NCBI GenBank assembly: GCA_964645835.1
Contig: CAZYDG010000044.1
Span: 1-64,000 of the forward strand
Length of the DNA stretch: 64,000 nt
Direction of reading: 5' to 3'
DNA from: CAZBME01 sp964645835
Lineage (GTDB): Bacteria > Desulfobacterota > Syntrophia > Syntrophales > UBA8958
Shown here: positions 17,225 to 25,280 of the stretch, piece after piece
Layout of the letters: each line of letters opens with the position of its first letter
Position numbering within the stretch: the first letter of the stretch is position 1
The notes under the pieces: model-generated
What the model saw: the letters and a program-made list of their open reading frames with translations, nothing else
Databases searched by the model: none
What the model was told of the DNA's origin: nothing
Made by a program: the position numbers and the translations under genes

Positions 17225-17842
17225 ATGAAGAAAGCAAAGATAGACGTTCTTGATTTGCCGGACCTGGAAGCGACGCCGGCCGATGCTTCGGAAGCGTTCA
17301 AGCTGGACATCTCAGAACCACAAATCGATCTCCAGCGTGAATCCTTTCTTACCCCACCGGAGGAGGAAGCAAAACCTCTTTGGCGGCGCCTTGTTACAAC
17401 GAAAAGGGTGATTATTTTTGGTAGTATTGTCCTTCTACTTGCTGTTACCTTTGTTGTCTATTTTGTCTTCATTGACAAAAAACCGTCGCAGATGGCAGCG
17501 AAAGGGTCGAAGGAAAGTCGGGCAACTGCCACTGGCCAGGTTACGGAGCCAGTCTATATTGACAACCTGACGGCCGTCATCACCGACCTGTCCGGAAAGC
17601 AGCGCGTGGTCCTGTTCGGCATCGCTGCCATGCCGGGGAAGGGAGTGGCCCCCAATTATGACGGAAAAGATCCTGATATCCGTGTAGCTGCATCGAAGGC
17701 TGTTTGTAGCGCCTCATTCCCGGAATTGATGAACGACAAAGGCCGCGACCAGATCAAGCGAAAGATCAAGGACGCAATCGAGATCGTAAAAGGACCGGGT
17801 ACGGTGGAACACGTGTATATCACTTCGTGGACCATCCTCTGA
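17225..17842 (+). CDS. Divergent FliL-like single-pass membrane protein
   Basis: A 205-residue protein with an acidic cytoplasmic N-terminus (1-55), one membrane segment (about 62-82, VIIFGSIVLLLAVTFVVYFV) and a periplasmic domain. Its layout (YIDNLTAVITDLSGKQRVVLFGIAAM ... RDQIKRKIKDAIE ... HVYITSWTIL) follows the FliL pattern of strand, regulatory helices and terminal strand. Similarity to the fliL product at 6825 is weak, so it is a remote paralogue at most. It lies 6 bp after fliA and ends the operon; repeat DNA follows. A role at the stator is inference. Confidence 0.7.
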   Translation: MKKAKIDVLDLPDLEATPADASEAFKLDISEPQIDLQRESFLTPPEEEAKPLWRRLVTTKRVIIFGSIVLLLAVTFVVYFVFIDKKPSQMAAKGSKESRATATGQVTEPVYIDNLTAVITDLSGKQRVVLFGIAAMPGKGVAPNYDGKDPDIRVAASKAVCSASFPELMNDKGRDQIKRKIKDAIEIVKGPGTVEHVYITSWTIL

Positions 17843-17925
17843 CAGGCTGTTGAATAATGTCCAGTTCGCGCTTTCTCGGAGAACCTCCCCCTCCACCCCT
17901 ATAAGCGCTAAATTTGAACTTTTAG

Positions 17926-18038
17926 TCCCTTCCCCTTCAAGGGGAAGGTTAGGATGGGGATGGGATTGATCGTTGTAATATACTGAAATTATGCAATCGA
18001 CCCCATCCCCACCCCGGCCCTCCCCTTGAAAGGGAGGG
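17926..18038. repeat. C-rich inverted-arm repeat
   Basis: Left arm CCCTTCCCCTTCAAGGGGAAGG followed by GGATGGGGATGGG; right arm CCCCATCCCCACC then CCTCCCCTTGAAAGGGAGGG. Each arm also holds its own short palindrome around CCCTT-AAGGG. The same C-rich block recurs at 33943-33980, with its complement at 34188-34208. Confidence 0.6.
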
Positions 18039-18199
18039 AGAAAAACAAGACGTTTGCTTAAGTTAGCGCACATGCCCTCCAAAGGGGAATAAGTCTGCTC
18101 CGTTGAGCCGCAGGCTGCGCTTATTTCATTGTAGATTAAAACAAGCGAAGCGGTTCCACCGGCGGATTGTGGATGCGCTTCGCTTCACCCACCCAACAG

Positions 18200-18324
18200 C
18201 CGTGTCGAAATTCAAATATTTGTCACATCCGTCCTGCTGTAGTCCAGACCTTTTAGGTCTGCGGTTTTGATTTAAGTGTTAAAATTTCAAAGAATTTTCA
18301 GGACTGAAGTCCTGCGCTGCAGTC
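18200..18324 (+). repeat. Dispersed double-hairpin repeat, copy 2
   Basis: Matches 543-669 in the same orientation: AAATTCAAATATTTG, hairpin CAGACCTTTTAGGTCTG, spacer, hairpin CAGGACTGAAGTCCTG, then GCAGTCGAA. Both hairpins have perfect stems here. Confidence 0.75.
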
Positions 18325-18406
18325 GAATCGATGAGACAGTTTCATCGATGTAATTCTATGTACACATTCCTCTCTGCAAAACATCTACAATACTTCAACG
18401 TCACAA

Positions 18407-18422
18407 TGGCATAATCTTCGCA
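18407..18422 (+). promoter_or_regulatory. Predicted sigma-54 promoter of the 18.4 kb operon
   Basis: TGGCAT-N5-TCGCA with GG and GC 10 nt apart, 50 bp upstream of ATG 18472. It has two mismatches to the -24/-12 consensus, in tolerated positions. It would drive the two unknown genes, the fliK-like gene and the flhB paralogue, consistent with sigma-54 control of other hook-stage genes. Confidence 0.6.
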
Positions 18423-18471
18423 TGCTTTATTTTTGAAGAAAGGTCGGTTTTCAATTAAGGGGATCGAAACC

Positions 18472-18777
18472 ATGGTCAAAGGTATCGACGCACAACATCT
18501 GGTTACGCAGACATATGTTACGGAGAAGGTCCAGCAGGTCCATCAGAGACAAGCCGATCTCCAACAGCGGTATTTCGATGTACAGCTTGCGGAAGAGCGC
18601 AAGCAGATGCAGGAAAAGATCAAACGTGCCGAAGATGCTGATAAAGCGAAGATTACCGAACAAAAGGTTGGGATGGATAAGGAACACGAAAAAGGCAAAG
18701 AAAAAGGGAGAAGACGGGAGCCTGATCAGGAACCTCCCGATGATGAAGAGAAACATATGATCGATGTAAAAGCTTGA
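18472..18777 (+). CDS. Small charged coiled-coil protein of the flagellar locus
   Basis: A 101-residue hydrophilic protein: a short N-terminus (MVKGIDAQHLVTQTYVTEKV), then a long Gln/Glu/Lys-rich predicted coiled coil (about 20-75) and a highly charged tail. There is no membrane segment or signal sequence. ATG 18472 is chosen because AAGGGGAT lies 8 nt upstream; a longer frame from 18433 has no such site. It is first behind a predicted sigma-54 promoter and 10 bp before a DUF2802-like gene. The family is not recognised. Its position suggests a cytoplasmic flagellar accessory role, which is inference. Confidence 0.65.
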   Translation: MVKGIDAQHLVTQTYVTEKVQQVHQRQADLQQRYFDVQLAEERKQMQEKIKRAEDADKAKITEQKVGMDKEHEKGKEKGRRREPDQEPPDDEEKHMIDVKA

Positions 18778-18787
18778 GAGGAACAAA

Positions 18788-19243
18788 ATGCCTGCCGATA
18801 TTATAAAACACATCAATATGAATTATATCCAGATTGTTTTCGATATTATCCTTTGCGGAGCTATTCTTTTTTCCGTTTGGCGGATGAGCCAAATCAGGCG
18901 GAAGCCTCTTATCGACAGAAATATGCTGGCGGAACTTCAGCAATTGATCGCCAATTCACACGCCGCGACGGCGTCATACCTCCAGGCCGTCAATGAGGGA
19001 AGGAAATCTGCCAAAGAAGTGGCATATCTCTTGGCTGACCGGGAAAAAAGGGCGAAGGAACTTCTTGATAAGATTAATAAAACACTCGAAGAGTCCGCTT
19101 CTTCGCCCGTTGCCGTTCTTCCGTCAGTGGGTATGATGGCCGCCGGTGGTATGGCGCCCGGTGAAATCGCCCGCGCAACAGGCATAAATGAAGGGGAAGT
19201 GAAGCTCATGATCGGCTTGGCAGCCAAGAAAGGCAAGGGATGA
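18788..19243 (+). CDS. DUF2802-like membrane protein
   Basis: A 151-residue protein with one N-terminal membrane segment (about 13-31, IQIVFDIILCGAILFSVW), a coiled-coil middle (about 40-100) and a C-terminal helix-turn-helix-like tail (GMAPGEIARATGINEGEVKL). This layout matches DUF2802 proteins, which often lie in flagellar or chemotaxis loci of Proteobacteria. The C-terminal motif looks DNA-binding but is short and may mediate protein contact instead. The stop overlaps the start of the fliK-like gene (ATGA). Function unknown. Confidence 0.65.
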   Translation: MPADIIKHINMNYIQIVFDIILCGAILFSVWRMSQIRRKPLIDRNMLAELQQLIANSHAATASYLQAVNEGRKSAKEVAYLLADREKRAKELLDKINKTLEESASSPVAVLPSVGMMAAGGMAPGEIARATGINEGEVKLMIGLAAKKGKG

Positions 19244-20319
19244 TCACTCCCATATCGGCCCTCATTACCGGTGATATAAAACGTCTCGACAAGATCCAGG
19301 ATCGCACCGTTATGCCGCCCCTGGCCGTTGGAGAGGTTGTGGATGCCACCGTCATGGGGAAGCAGAACGGGAAAACGCTCATTTCGGTTAAGGGGATGAC
19401 CCTTGAAGCCTCCTCTACGAATCCCCTGACGGAGGGACAAAAAATCACTGTCCGCATCAGCCAGGTGTCTCCGAAAATTATTATGGTTCCCTTGGGGATA
19501 ATGGATGGAGCAGAGGGATCGTTGCCGCTTACGGAGCATATCAAGGCCTTCAAACAGGATCCGGCTATGCTGCTTTCCATCTTCAAAGCCGCCAAAGATG
19601 TTTTGTCGTCCCAGAATGTCAAGAGCTATCAGAGTTTGATGCCGGATTCGAATGTAGTCCAGATCAAGGAACATCTCGAATCTCTTCTATTTTCCAAGGA
19701 TACTTTGGGAAACTACGCTGATAAGCTGGGGTTGCTTCACGAACATGCCATTGCCGCCGGTAATGGTACCGGGGATAATCTCAAGGCAATGTTGATGAAG
19801 CTTCAGGAAGACATTCAAAGGACTGTTGCAGGAAATAATGGCACTGCCAAAGATCTGGCAGGACTTTCCGAATTTGCCGCCTCGACAATCGGTAAGATAG
19901 AGACTTATCAAGCCGTTAACCTCATGAGCATGCAAAAGGACGGACTGTTCTTTTTACCCATCCCGTTTATGTTCCAGCAGGACATCCAGACCGGCGAGTT
20001 TTTTGCTTCCACAAAAGAAACGGCACAAGGAAAGGAGTTGCGGGCCGTTGTATTCCTGGAGACGGACAAACTGGGGAAAGTTATGGCTGAAGCCAGACTT
20101 ACCGGTGATTCCATCAGGTGTTTCTTTCGCTGCGATATGCCCGATACAAGGGATTTACTGGCGGCAAGGACCGCTGCATTAAAAGACGGTTTGGATGCCC
20201 TTGGGTACAAAACGGCGGATATCAAATGTTATCATGAAAGGAACATGGATGCGGTTAGACAGGAGATCCTTGAAGAATTTCCTGCTTATAGCGAGTCGGC
20301 CCTGAATGTCATGGTATGA
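19240..20319 (+). CDS. fliK: FliK-like hook-length control protein
   Basis: A 359-residue protein. The N-terminal two thirds are variable, and a beta-rich segment at about 25-85 (VGEVVDATVMGKQNGKTLISVKG, partly quoted) recalls the RNA/ligand-like N-domain of some FliK relatives. The C-terminal part (about 255-350: GKELRAVVFLETDKLGKVMAEA, DSIRCFFRC, AARTAALKDGLDALGYKTA) matches the hook-length control domain that acts on FlhB. Its position directly before the flhB C-terminal paralogue supports the assignment. It is divergent, and no other fliK is present in the window. Confidence 0.7.
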   Translation: MITPISALITGDIKRLDKIQDRTVMPPLAVGEVVDATVMGKQNGKTLISVKGMTLEASSTNPLTEGQKITVRISQVSPKIIMVPLGIMDGAEGSLPLTEHIKAFKQDPAMLLSIFKAAKDVLSSQNVKSYQSLMPDSNVVQIKEHLESLLFSKDTLGNYADKLGLLHEHAIAAGNGTGDNLKAMLMKLQEDIQRTVAGNNGTAKDLAGLSEFAASTIGKIETYQAVNLMSMQKDGLFFLPIPFMFQQDIQTGEFFASTKETAQGKELRAVVFLETDKLGKVMAEARLTGDSIRCFFRCDMPDTRDLLAARTAALKDGLDALGYKTADIKCYHERNMDAVRQEILEEFPAYSESALNVMV

Positions 20320-20367
20320 CGTCAGCACCGCTAAAGGGATGGATTCAGGTCTCGATAGGGAGACAGG

Positions 20368-20640
20368 ATGAAGGATGATAAGCGCAAGACGGCGGCGGCC
20401 ATTGAGTACAATGCCGCAAAGGATATTGCGCCGAGGGTGACGGCGAAGGGCCATGGCCTTATTGCAGAGAAGATCATTGCCATTGCGGTTGAGAACAACA
20501 TCCCGATAAAAAAGGACCCTGTTCTCATTAAGATGCTTGCCCAGATCGATATTGATGAACACATTCCCATGGAACTGTACAAGGCTGTGGCGGAAGTCCT
20601 GGCTTTTGTGTACCGGGCCAACGAGGAAAAAGGTCATTAA
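20368..20640 (+). CDS. FlhB C-terminal-domain paralogue (FhlB/YlqH type)
   Basis: A 90-residue cytoplasmic protein equivalent to the C-terminal fragment of FlhB: AAAIEYNAAKDIAPRVTAKG, GLIAEKIIAIAVENNIPIKKD, then MELYKAVAEVLAFVYRANEE. It lacks the membrane domain and the NPTH cleavage site, and begins just after where cleavage would occur. Such proteins sit beside fliK in many Gram-positive and delta-type genomes and can partly replace the cleaved FlhB fragment. The start ATG 20368 has GGGAGACAGG upstream. A role in substrate switching is inferred. Confidence 0.85.
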   Translation: MKDDKRKTAAAIEYNAAKDIAPRVTAKGHGLIAEKIIAIAVENNIPIKKDPVLIKMLAQIDIDEHIPMELYKAVAEVLAFVYRANEEKGH

Positions 20641-20660
20641 TGATTTGCCGTATACCGATC

Positions 20661-20676
20661 AGGCACAAAAATCGCA
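20661..20676 (+). promoter_or_regulatory. Predicted sigma-54 promoter of flgF
   Basis: AGGCAC-N5-TCGCA, GG and GC 10 nt apart, 43 bp upstream of flgF ATG 20704 in a 63-bp gap. It has two mismatches to consensus. It would drive flgF to flgJ. Confidence 0.55.
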
Positions 20677-20703
20677 TTAATTTGACATTACAGAGGTTGA
20701 CAC

Positions 20704-21417
20704 ATGGGATATGGAATTAATGAAACAGCGGATGTGATGGGACGGATGGTCCGGAAATTGGACCATGTGTCAGCTAACCTTTCGAATGCATCGACGACGG
20801 GATATAAAACGGAGCATCTGTATGCGACGGCGGCGGCCAACAGGCCACAGGCGGTTGATAATGAGGTTCCCCTGCCACCCACGACGGTAGCCGTTGATTT
20901 TTCCAAAGGGATAAAACAGCAAACGGGTAACACTCTCGATTTAATGATTGAGAGCGAAGGTTTCTTTGCCGTGAAGACGAAAAACGGAACGGCTTATACA
21001 CGGAGGGGAGACTTTACAATCAGTGGCGACAGTAAACTAGTCACCCAATTGGGGGAAGAGGTCCTCGGGAATAACGGCAACGCCATTACGATCAATGGGC
21101 AAAGTATTTCCGTCGGCAGGGACGGGACCATAAAAGTCGATGATGGGGAGGTCGGTAAATTGAAAATAGTAAGCTTTGCCGATACGGCTACCCTGACACG
21201 CGGAGAAAACGGTTACTTTACCTCAACGGCAGAGCCTACGACAATAGACAGGCCGGGGGTTGTTCAGGGGGCCATCGAGATGTCCAATGTGAACGTGATA
21301 AAAGAAATGGTTGATATGATTGATATCCAACGGTCGTTTGAGGTTTATCAGAAGGTTATTCAAACCATCACGGATCAGGATAAAATATCCACGGCCCGAA
21401 TAGGTAGGCTGGTTTAA
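20704..21417 (+). CDS. flgF: Flagellar proximal rod protein FlgF
   Basis: A 237-residue rod protein. The N-terminal signature (LDHVSANLSNASTTGYKTE) and C-terminal signature (EMSNVNVIKEMVDMIDIQRSFEVYQK, partly quoted) are those of rod/hook proteins. The central domain (IESEGFFAVKTKNGTAYTRRG) is of the FlgF/FlgG type. It is shorter than FlgG and lies immediately before it, which is the standard flgF-flgG order. Exported by the type III system, so no signal peptide. Confidence 0.88.
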   Translation: MGYGINETADVMGRMVRKLDHVSANLSNASTTGYKTEHLYATAAANRPQAVDNEVPLPPTTVAVDFSKGIKQQTGNTLDLMIESEGFFAVKTKNGTAYTRRGDFTISGDSKLVTQLGEEVLGNNGNAITINGQSISVGRDGTIKVDDGEVGKLKIVSFADTATLTRGENGYFTSTAEPTTIDRPGVVQGAIEMSNVNVIKEMVDMIDIQRSFEVYQKVIQTITDQDKISTARIGRLV

Positions 21418-21429
21418 TAGGAGGAGAAA

Positions 21430-22215
21430 ATGATAAGATCATTATACACAGCGGCGACAGGAATGGTTGCCCAGCAGCTGGATCAGGATGTCGTCGCAAA
21501 CAACCTTGCGAATCTGAATACCGTGGGTTTCAAGAAATCCCGGGCCAACTTTCAGGATCTGATGTACCAGGTCCTGACGAAAGCGGGATCACTGTCGGCG
21601 ACTGGGCAACAGTTGCCGTCCGGAATCGAAATCGGTATGGGCGCCAAACTCGTTTCTACACAGAAGATATTTACCCAGGGCGATTACACCCAAACGGCCA
21701 ATCAGTTCGACTGGGCTATCGAAGGGGATGGGTTCTTTCAGATCGACGACGGTCAGGGAAAGACCTTCTATACGAGGGCGGGAAACTTCAAGATGAACAG
21801 GGACAGCAATATTGTCAATCAGGATGGCTTGCTTCTGACGCCGACGATCAACGTCCCCCAGGGAACGGTTGTCCTGACCGTTGACAAGAGCGGTTCCGTC
21901 AGCGCCACTGATTCAAAGGGTGTTGTAACGACGATCGGGCAGATCACCATTGCCCGGTTTGCCAACCCGTCGGGTCTCACGAGCACCGGGCGCAACCTCT
22001 ACGACAAGACGGACGGGTCGGGTGATGCCATCGTAGGTAATCCCGGTCTTGACGGCAGGGGGACCATATCGCAGTTTTTTACGGAAAATTCCAATGTTAA
22101 TGTCATTGACGAAATGATCAAGATGATTACAGGACAAAGGGCTTATGAAATCGACTCCAAGGCCGTTCAGACGGCAGACAATATGCTCAGCATCATCAAC
22201 AACCTCAAGCGTTAA
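21430..22215 (+). CDS. flgG: Flagellar distal rod protein FlgG
   Basis: A 261-residue distal rod protein. It begins MIRSLYTAATGMVAQQLDQD followed by VVANNLANLNTVGFKKSRA, has GDGFFQIDDGQGKTFYTRAG in the middle, and ends SNVNVIDEMIKMITGQRAYE then ADNMLSIINNLKR. These are close to the family consensus, and the length is exact. AGGAGG lies upstream of ATG 21430. The flgA start lies 8 bp after the stop. Confidence 0.95.
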   Translation: MIRSLYTAATGMVAQQLDQDVVANNLANLNTVGFKKSRANFQDLMYQVLTKAGSLSATGQQLPSGIEIGMGAKLVSTQKIFTQGDYTQTANQFDWAIEGDGFFQIDDGQGKTFYTRAGNFKMNRDSNIVNQDGLLLTPTINVPQGTVVLTVDKSGSVSATDSKGVVTTIGQITIARFANPSGLTSTGRNLYDKTDGSGDAIVGNPGLDGRGTISQFFTENSNVNVIDEMIKMITGQRAYEIDSKAVQTADNMLSIINNLKR

Positions 22216-22222
22216 GGTTGTT

Positions 22223-22960
22223 GTGAAGCGTGCCCCATACGCTGCTATATTGCGCTTCATCGGCATGGGGTTTATAGGGTTGAATTTTCTGATCGTAATG
22301 TTCCTTTCTCCCGTCTATGGCGCGGGCACGTTGACCGGTGAACAGATCCGCCAGCATGTCGTTCGGCACATTGAGCAATCCATGCCCTGGCCGAAAAATG
22401 CCGTCCGGATCGACGTCAACACACCACCTGATATGGTTGGTTTGGCCTCCAATAATATTTCCGTTCGTGTCGAAACGGCCGGTTCCGAGGAATATGTCGG
22501 AGAGATGACCTTTATGGTACGTGTATCCGACGGGAAGCAGCAACGGCAGGTGTCGGTCCACGGACGGGTTGAACTTCAGCGTGATATCATAGTCAGCGGG
22601 AAACCCTTGGCGAGGGACGCCGTCATTACCGCCGATGATGTGAAAGTGAAAAAGAAATGGGTGAGATACATTGACCCAAATCTCCTGTCTGATGTTAAAG
22701 AGGCCATCGGCAAGCAACTCCTTTCGGCTGTCCGGAGCGGTGCAGAATTGAGATTGCAGATGATCAAGGAAGCGATCGTTATAAAGAAAGGGAAGACAGT
22801 GAGGATAAACCTCGAAAGGGGCCCTATGACACTGACCACAATGGGTATCTCCGAAGAGGATGGTACTGCGGGATCAATGATCAGGGTCAGGAATATGTCT
22901 TCCAATCGACAGGTTTATGCCAGGGTAACTGGCGAGGATACCGTCAGGATTGATTATTGA
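22223..22960 (+). CDS. flgA: Flagellar P-ring assembly chaperone FlgA
   Basis: A 245-residue periplasmic protein with an N-terminal signal segment (about 12-35, ending SPVYGAGT). The SAF domain (about 120-180: DIIVSGKPLARDAVITADDV ... AIGKQLLSAVRSGAELRLQM) and a C-terminal beta domain (GSMIRVRNMSSNRQVYARV) are typical for FlgA. GTG 22223 is chosen because TAAGGT lies just upstream and the signal peptide is kept whole; ATG 22265 would leave a shorter signal with no ribosome site. It helps FlgI polymerise around the rod. Confidence 0.9.
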   Translation: MKRAPYAAILRFIGMGFIGLNFLIVMFLSPVYGAGTLTGEQIRQHVVRHIEQSMPWPKNAVRIDVNTPPDMVGLASNNISVRVETAGSEEYVGEMTFMVRVSDGKQQRQVSVHGRVELQRDIIVSGKPLARDAVITADDVKVKKKWVRYIDPNLLSDVKEAIGKQLLSAVRSGAELRLQMIKEAIVIKKGKTVRINLERGPMTLTTMGISEEDGTAGSMIRVRNMSSNRQVYARVTGEDTVRIDY

Positions 22961-22974
22961 AGAGGTAAAGGATT

Positions 22975-23664
22975 ATGAAGAAAGCCGTTACCACCGTTGC
23001 CGTTATGATCGTCTTTTCAGGATGCGTGGCCACTCAACATGCGATCAAGGATGACAGCTACGACAAAATGAAAGCAGCACCGCCCATTGAGCGCACGGCC
23101 GCCCCAGGGTCCCTATGGACTGGAGAGAGCAATCGCAACATGCTTTTTGCCGATAATAAGGCAGTATATGTGAATGACATTATTACAATAACCATTAACG
23201 AAACATCCAAGGCCACGAATAATGCCAGCACGAATACGTCGCGGTCTTCCAGCTCGACTGCAAATATATCGGCCATGCTGGGAATGGATACGTCAATCCT
23301 GAGCAAGAACGCCAATATGGGCAGCCAACTGGCCGCCAGCGGCGGAACGACGAGCAGTATGAAGGGTGCAGGCGATACGAATCGGGGAAATACACTGGTA
23401 TTGAATGTGGCCGGCAGGGTGATCCGCAGGCTGGAAAACGGCAATCTCCTCATCGAAGGCCGTAAGCAGGTGACGATCAATTCAGAAGATCAATTTATCG
23501 TCATTACGGGAATCATTCGACCCGAGGATGTTTCTGCCAATAATTACGTGGATTCCAAGAATATTGCCGATGCCCGAATTGTCTATACGGGGTCCGGCGT
23601 TGTTGCGGATAAGCAAAATGTCGGCTGGGGAACAAGGGTTCTGGATTATGTATGGCCGTTCTAA
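22975..23664 (+). CDS. flgH: Flagellar L-ring lipoprotein FlgH
   Basis: A 229-residue outer-membrane lipoprotein. The signal peptide ends in the lipobox FSGC, with lipidation expected at Cys17. Conserved blocks are GSLWTGESNRNMLFADNKA, VNDIITITINETSKATNNAS and the C-terminal ENGNLLIEGRKQVTINSE with GIIRPEDVS. The L ring shows that the cell has an outer membrane. A 68-bp gap to flgI holds decayed purine-rich DNA. Confidence 0.95.
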   Translation: MKKAVTTVAVMIVFSGCVATQHAIKDDSYDKMKAAPPIERTAAPGSLWTGESNRNMLFADNKAVYVNDIITITINETSKATNNASTNTSRSSSSTANISAMLGMDTSILSKNANMGSQLAASGGTTSSMKGAGDTNRGNTLVLNVAGRVIRRLENGNLLIEGRKQVTINSEDQFIVITGIIRPEDVSANNYVDSKNIADARIVYTGSGVVADKQNVGWGTRVLDYVWPF

Positions 23665-23732
23665 GAAAGTCAAAAGGCTTACGGCTGAAGGCAAAAGATA
23701 ACCGGCAGTGGGCAGTAGGGAAAGGTGAATTT

Positions 23733-24911
23733 ATGAATAAAATCATAAAATATTCTGTCATAATAGTCTTGATATTATGGATTGCTGTTGACGTTCAGGC
23801 AGCCAGGATCAAGGATATTGCCGGGATCGGAGGAGTCCGGGAAAACCAGTTGGTAGGCTATGGACTGGTCGTAGGTCTCATGGGGACGGGAGACGACGTG
23901 AAAAACGGGTTCGGCCGGGAGTCCATTGCCAATATGTTGAGCCGTCAGGGATTATCCATGAAAGACCGGATTGAACTCATCAAATCGAAAAATGCGGCCT
24001 CCGTTATTGTAACGGCCAATTTACCGCCATTCGCCCGGAATGGCTCCAGGATCGATTGCCTGGTTTCTTCACTTGGGGACGCGACGAGTCTTCAGGGTGG
24101 CACCCTGATAATGACACCTCTTCGAGGGCCCGATGGAGAGGTCTACGGCGTTTGCCAGGGCGGGCTGTTTATCGGCGGTTTCTCAGCCAGTGGAGCGAAT
24201 GCCTCCGTAACGAAAAATCAAACCAATGTCGGAATCGTTCCCAATGGCACCCTTGTGGAGCGGGAAGTGAATACGGATTTCGGGGTGAATAAAAATATTA
24301 CCCTTAACTTGTTCAACCCCGATTTTACGACGGCCAGACAAATGGCTCTGAAACTGAACGCCATGATGAACCATCAGATCGAAGCGGCGGCTAAAGATTC
24401 GGGGACCATTGTTATCAAGGTGAAGGATGCCTATATCCCTCAAATCATGGCTATCGTCGCCGAGTTGGAAAACATAGACGTTCCCGTTTCGACCCACGCT
24501 GTGGTCGTCATGAATGAAAAGACGGGAACGGTCGTTATGGGGGAGAACGTCAGGATATCAACCGTTGCCGTTGCCCATGGCAATCTGAGCATCTCCATCA
24601 AAGAAAATATGAATGTTTCTCAGCCCCTGCCGTTTGCTCCAGCGCCGCCTGTGACGGGCGCCCAGCCGACATCCATGGATAAGAAAGATGGAACGGTGAT
24701 CGCTCCCGGAGGGCAGACGGTGGTTACGAAAGACACGAAGATCAGCGTCACGGAAGAGAAAAAACAGCTTTTATTGATGCCGCAAGGCGTCACGATACAG
24801 GAGGTCGTTCAGGGCCTTAACGCCATCGGTGTTTCGCCGAGAGATCTGATAACGATTCTTCAGACAATCAAGGCGGCTGGCGTCCTCCAGGCGGAATTGA
24901 GGGTCATCTGA
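23733..24911 (+). CDS. flgI: Flagellar P-ring protein FlgI
   Basis: A 392-residue periplasmic ring protein. The Sec signal peptide (about 1-23, ending VDVQA) is followed by the strongly conserved ARIKDIAGIGGVRENQLVGYG and GLVVGLMGTGDD. The C-terminus has GENVRISTVAVAHGNLSI and VQGLNAIGVSPRDLITILQTIK. ATG 23733 with AAAGGTGAA upstream is the right start; the same frame extends back to 23652 but that part is not protein-like. It overlaps flgJ by 1 nt. Confidence 0.95.
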   Translation: MNKIIKYSVIIVLILWIAVDVQAARIKDIAGIGGVRENQLVGYGLVVGLMGTGDDVKNGFGRESIANMLSRQGLSMKDRIELIKSKNAASVIVTANLPPFARNGSRIDCLVSSLGDATSLQGGTLIMTPLRGPDGEVYGVCQGGLFIGGFSASGANASVTKNQTNVGIVPNGTLVEREVNTDFGVNKNITLNLFNPDFTTARQMALKLNAMMNHQIEAAAKDSGTIVIKVKDAYIPQIMAIVAELENIDVPVSTHAVVVMNEKTGTVVMGENVRISTVAVAHGNLSISIKENMNVSQPLPFAPAPPVTGAQPTSMDKKDGTVIAPGGQTVVTKDTKISVTEEKKQLLLMPQGVTIQEVVQGLNAIGVSPRDLITILQTIKAAGVLQAELRVI

Positions 24912-25237
24912 TGGCGGATATGACTGTTAAAGTTAACCCTGTGGCGGCGGAACAGCCCAAGCTGACGCCGGAGCAGATTAAAAGACAAAAAGCAGAGGCT
25001 GCGAGACTGAAAAAAGTTTGTGCTGACTTTGAATCGATTTTCACGTATAATCTTATGAAAACGATGCGCCAGAGCATACCTGACGGCGGCTTTGTCACCA
25101 AGTCGAGTTCCAGGCAAAACTGGGAGATGCTCCTGGACCAGAAAATTGCCGAGTCCGTCTCCCAAAAGGGGCGGGGACTTGGGCTGCAGGGCACGTTATA
25201 CGACCAGATGAAGAAAAAACTAAAGATTTCCCTATAA
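24911..25237 (+). CDS. flgJ: Rod-binding protein FlgJ (N-terminal domain only)
   Basis: A 108-residue rod-cap protein: KKVCADFESIFTYNLMKTMR, then SSRQNWEMLLDQKIAESVSQ and GLGLQGTLYDQM are the FlgJ N-terminal domain pattern. The peptidoglycan hydrolase domain of enteric FlgJ is absent, as is common outside the gamma/beta Proteobacteria, so a separate lytic enzyme must open the wall. The 3' end contains the -35 of the flgM promoter. Confidence 0.9.
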   Translation: MADMTVKVNPVAAEQPKLTPEQIKRQKAEAARLKKVCADFESIFTYNLMKTMRQSIPDGGFVTKSSSRQNWEMLLDQKIAESVSQKGRGLGLQGTLYDQMKKKLKISL

Positions 25238-25247
25238 CTGCCGATAT
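25221..25247 (+). promoter_or_regulatory. Sigma-28 (FliA) promoter of flgM
   Basis: TAAAGATT-N11-GCCGATAT, nearly the full consensus (TAAAGTTT-N11-GCCGATAA). It starts within flgJ and lies 34 bp upstream of flgM. It would drive flgM-flgN-flgK-flgL-csrA-fliW as a late operon. Confidence 0.88.
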
Positions 25248-25280
25248 ATGATGCAAAGGAAATAATTTGAGGAGACAGAT

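Larger units (their letters stand above)
17843..18372. repeat. Composite nested repeat block
   Basis: This fills most of the 629-bp gap after the FliL-like gene. It opens with CAGGCTGTTGAATAATGTCC (left end of the 124-bp element) and closes with TCATCGATGTAATTCTATGTACACATTCCTC, which matches the core of that element. Between these sit a C-rich inverted pair (17926-18038) and a double-hairpin repeat (18200-18324). This reads as an old 124-bp element into which other repeats inserted. No gene is seen in the block. Confidence 0.6.

Noticed and set aside
23652..23732. Upstream extension of flgI
   Set aside because: In-frame codons overlap flgH and read through purine-rich decayed DNA; the signal peptide and ribosome site fit ATG 23733.
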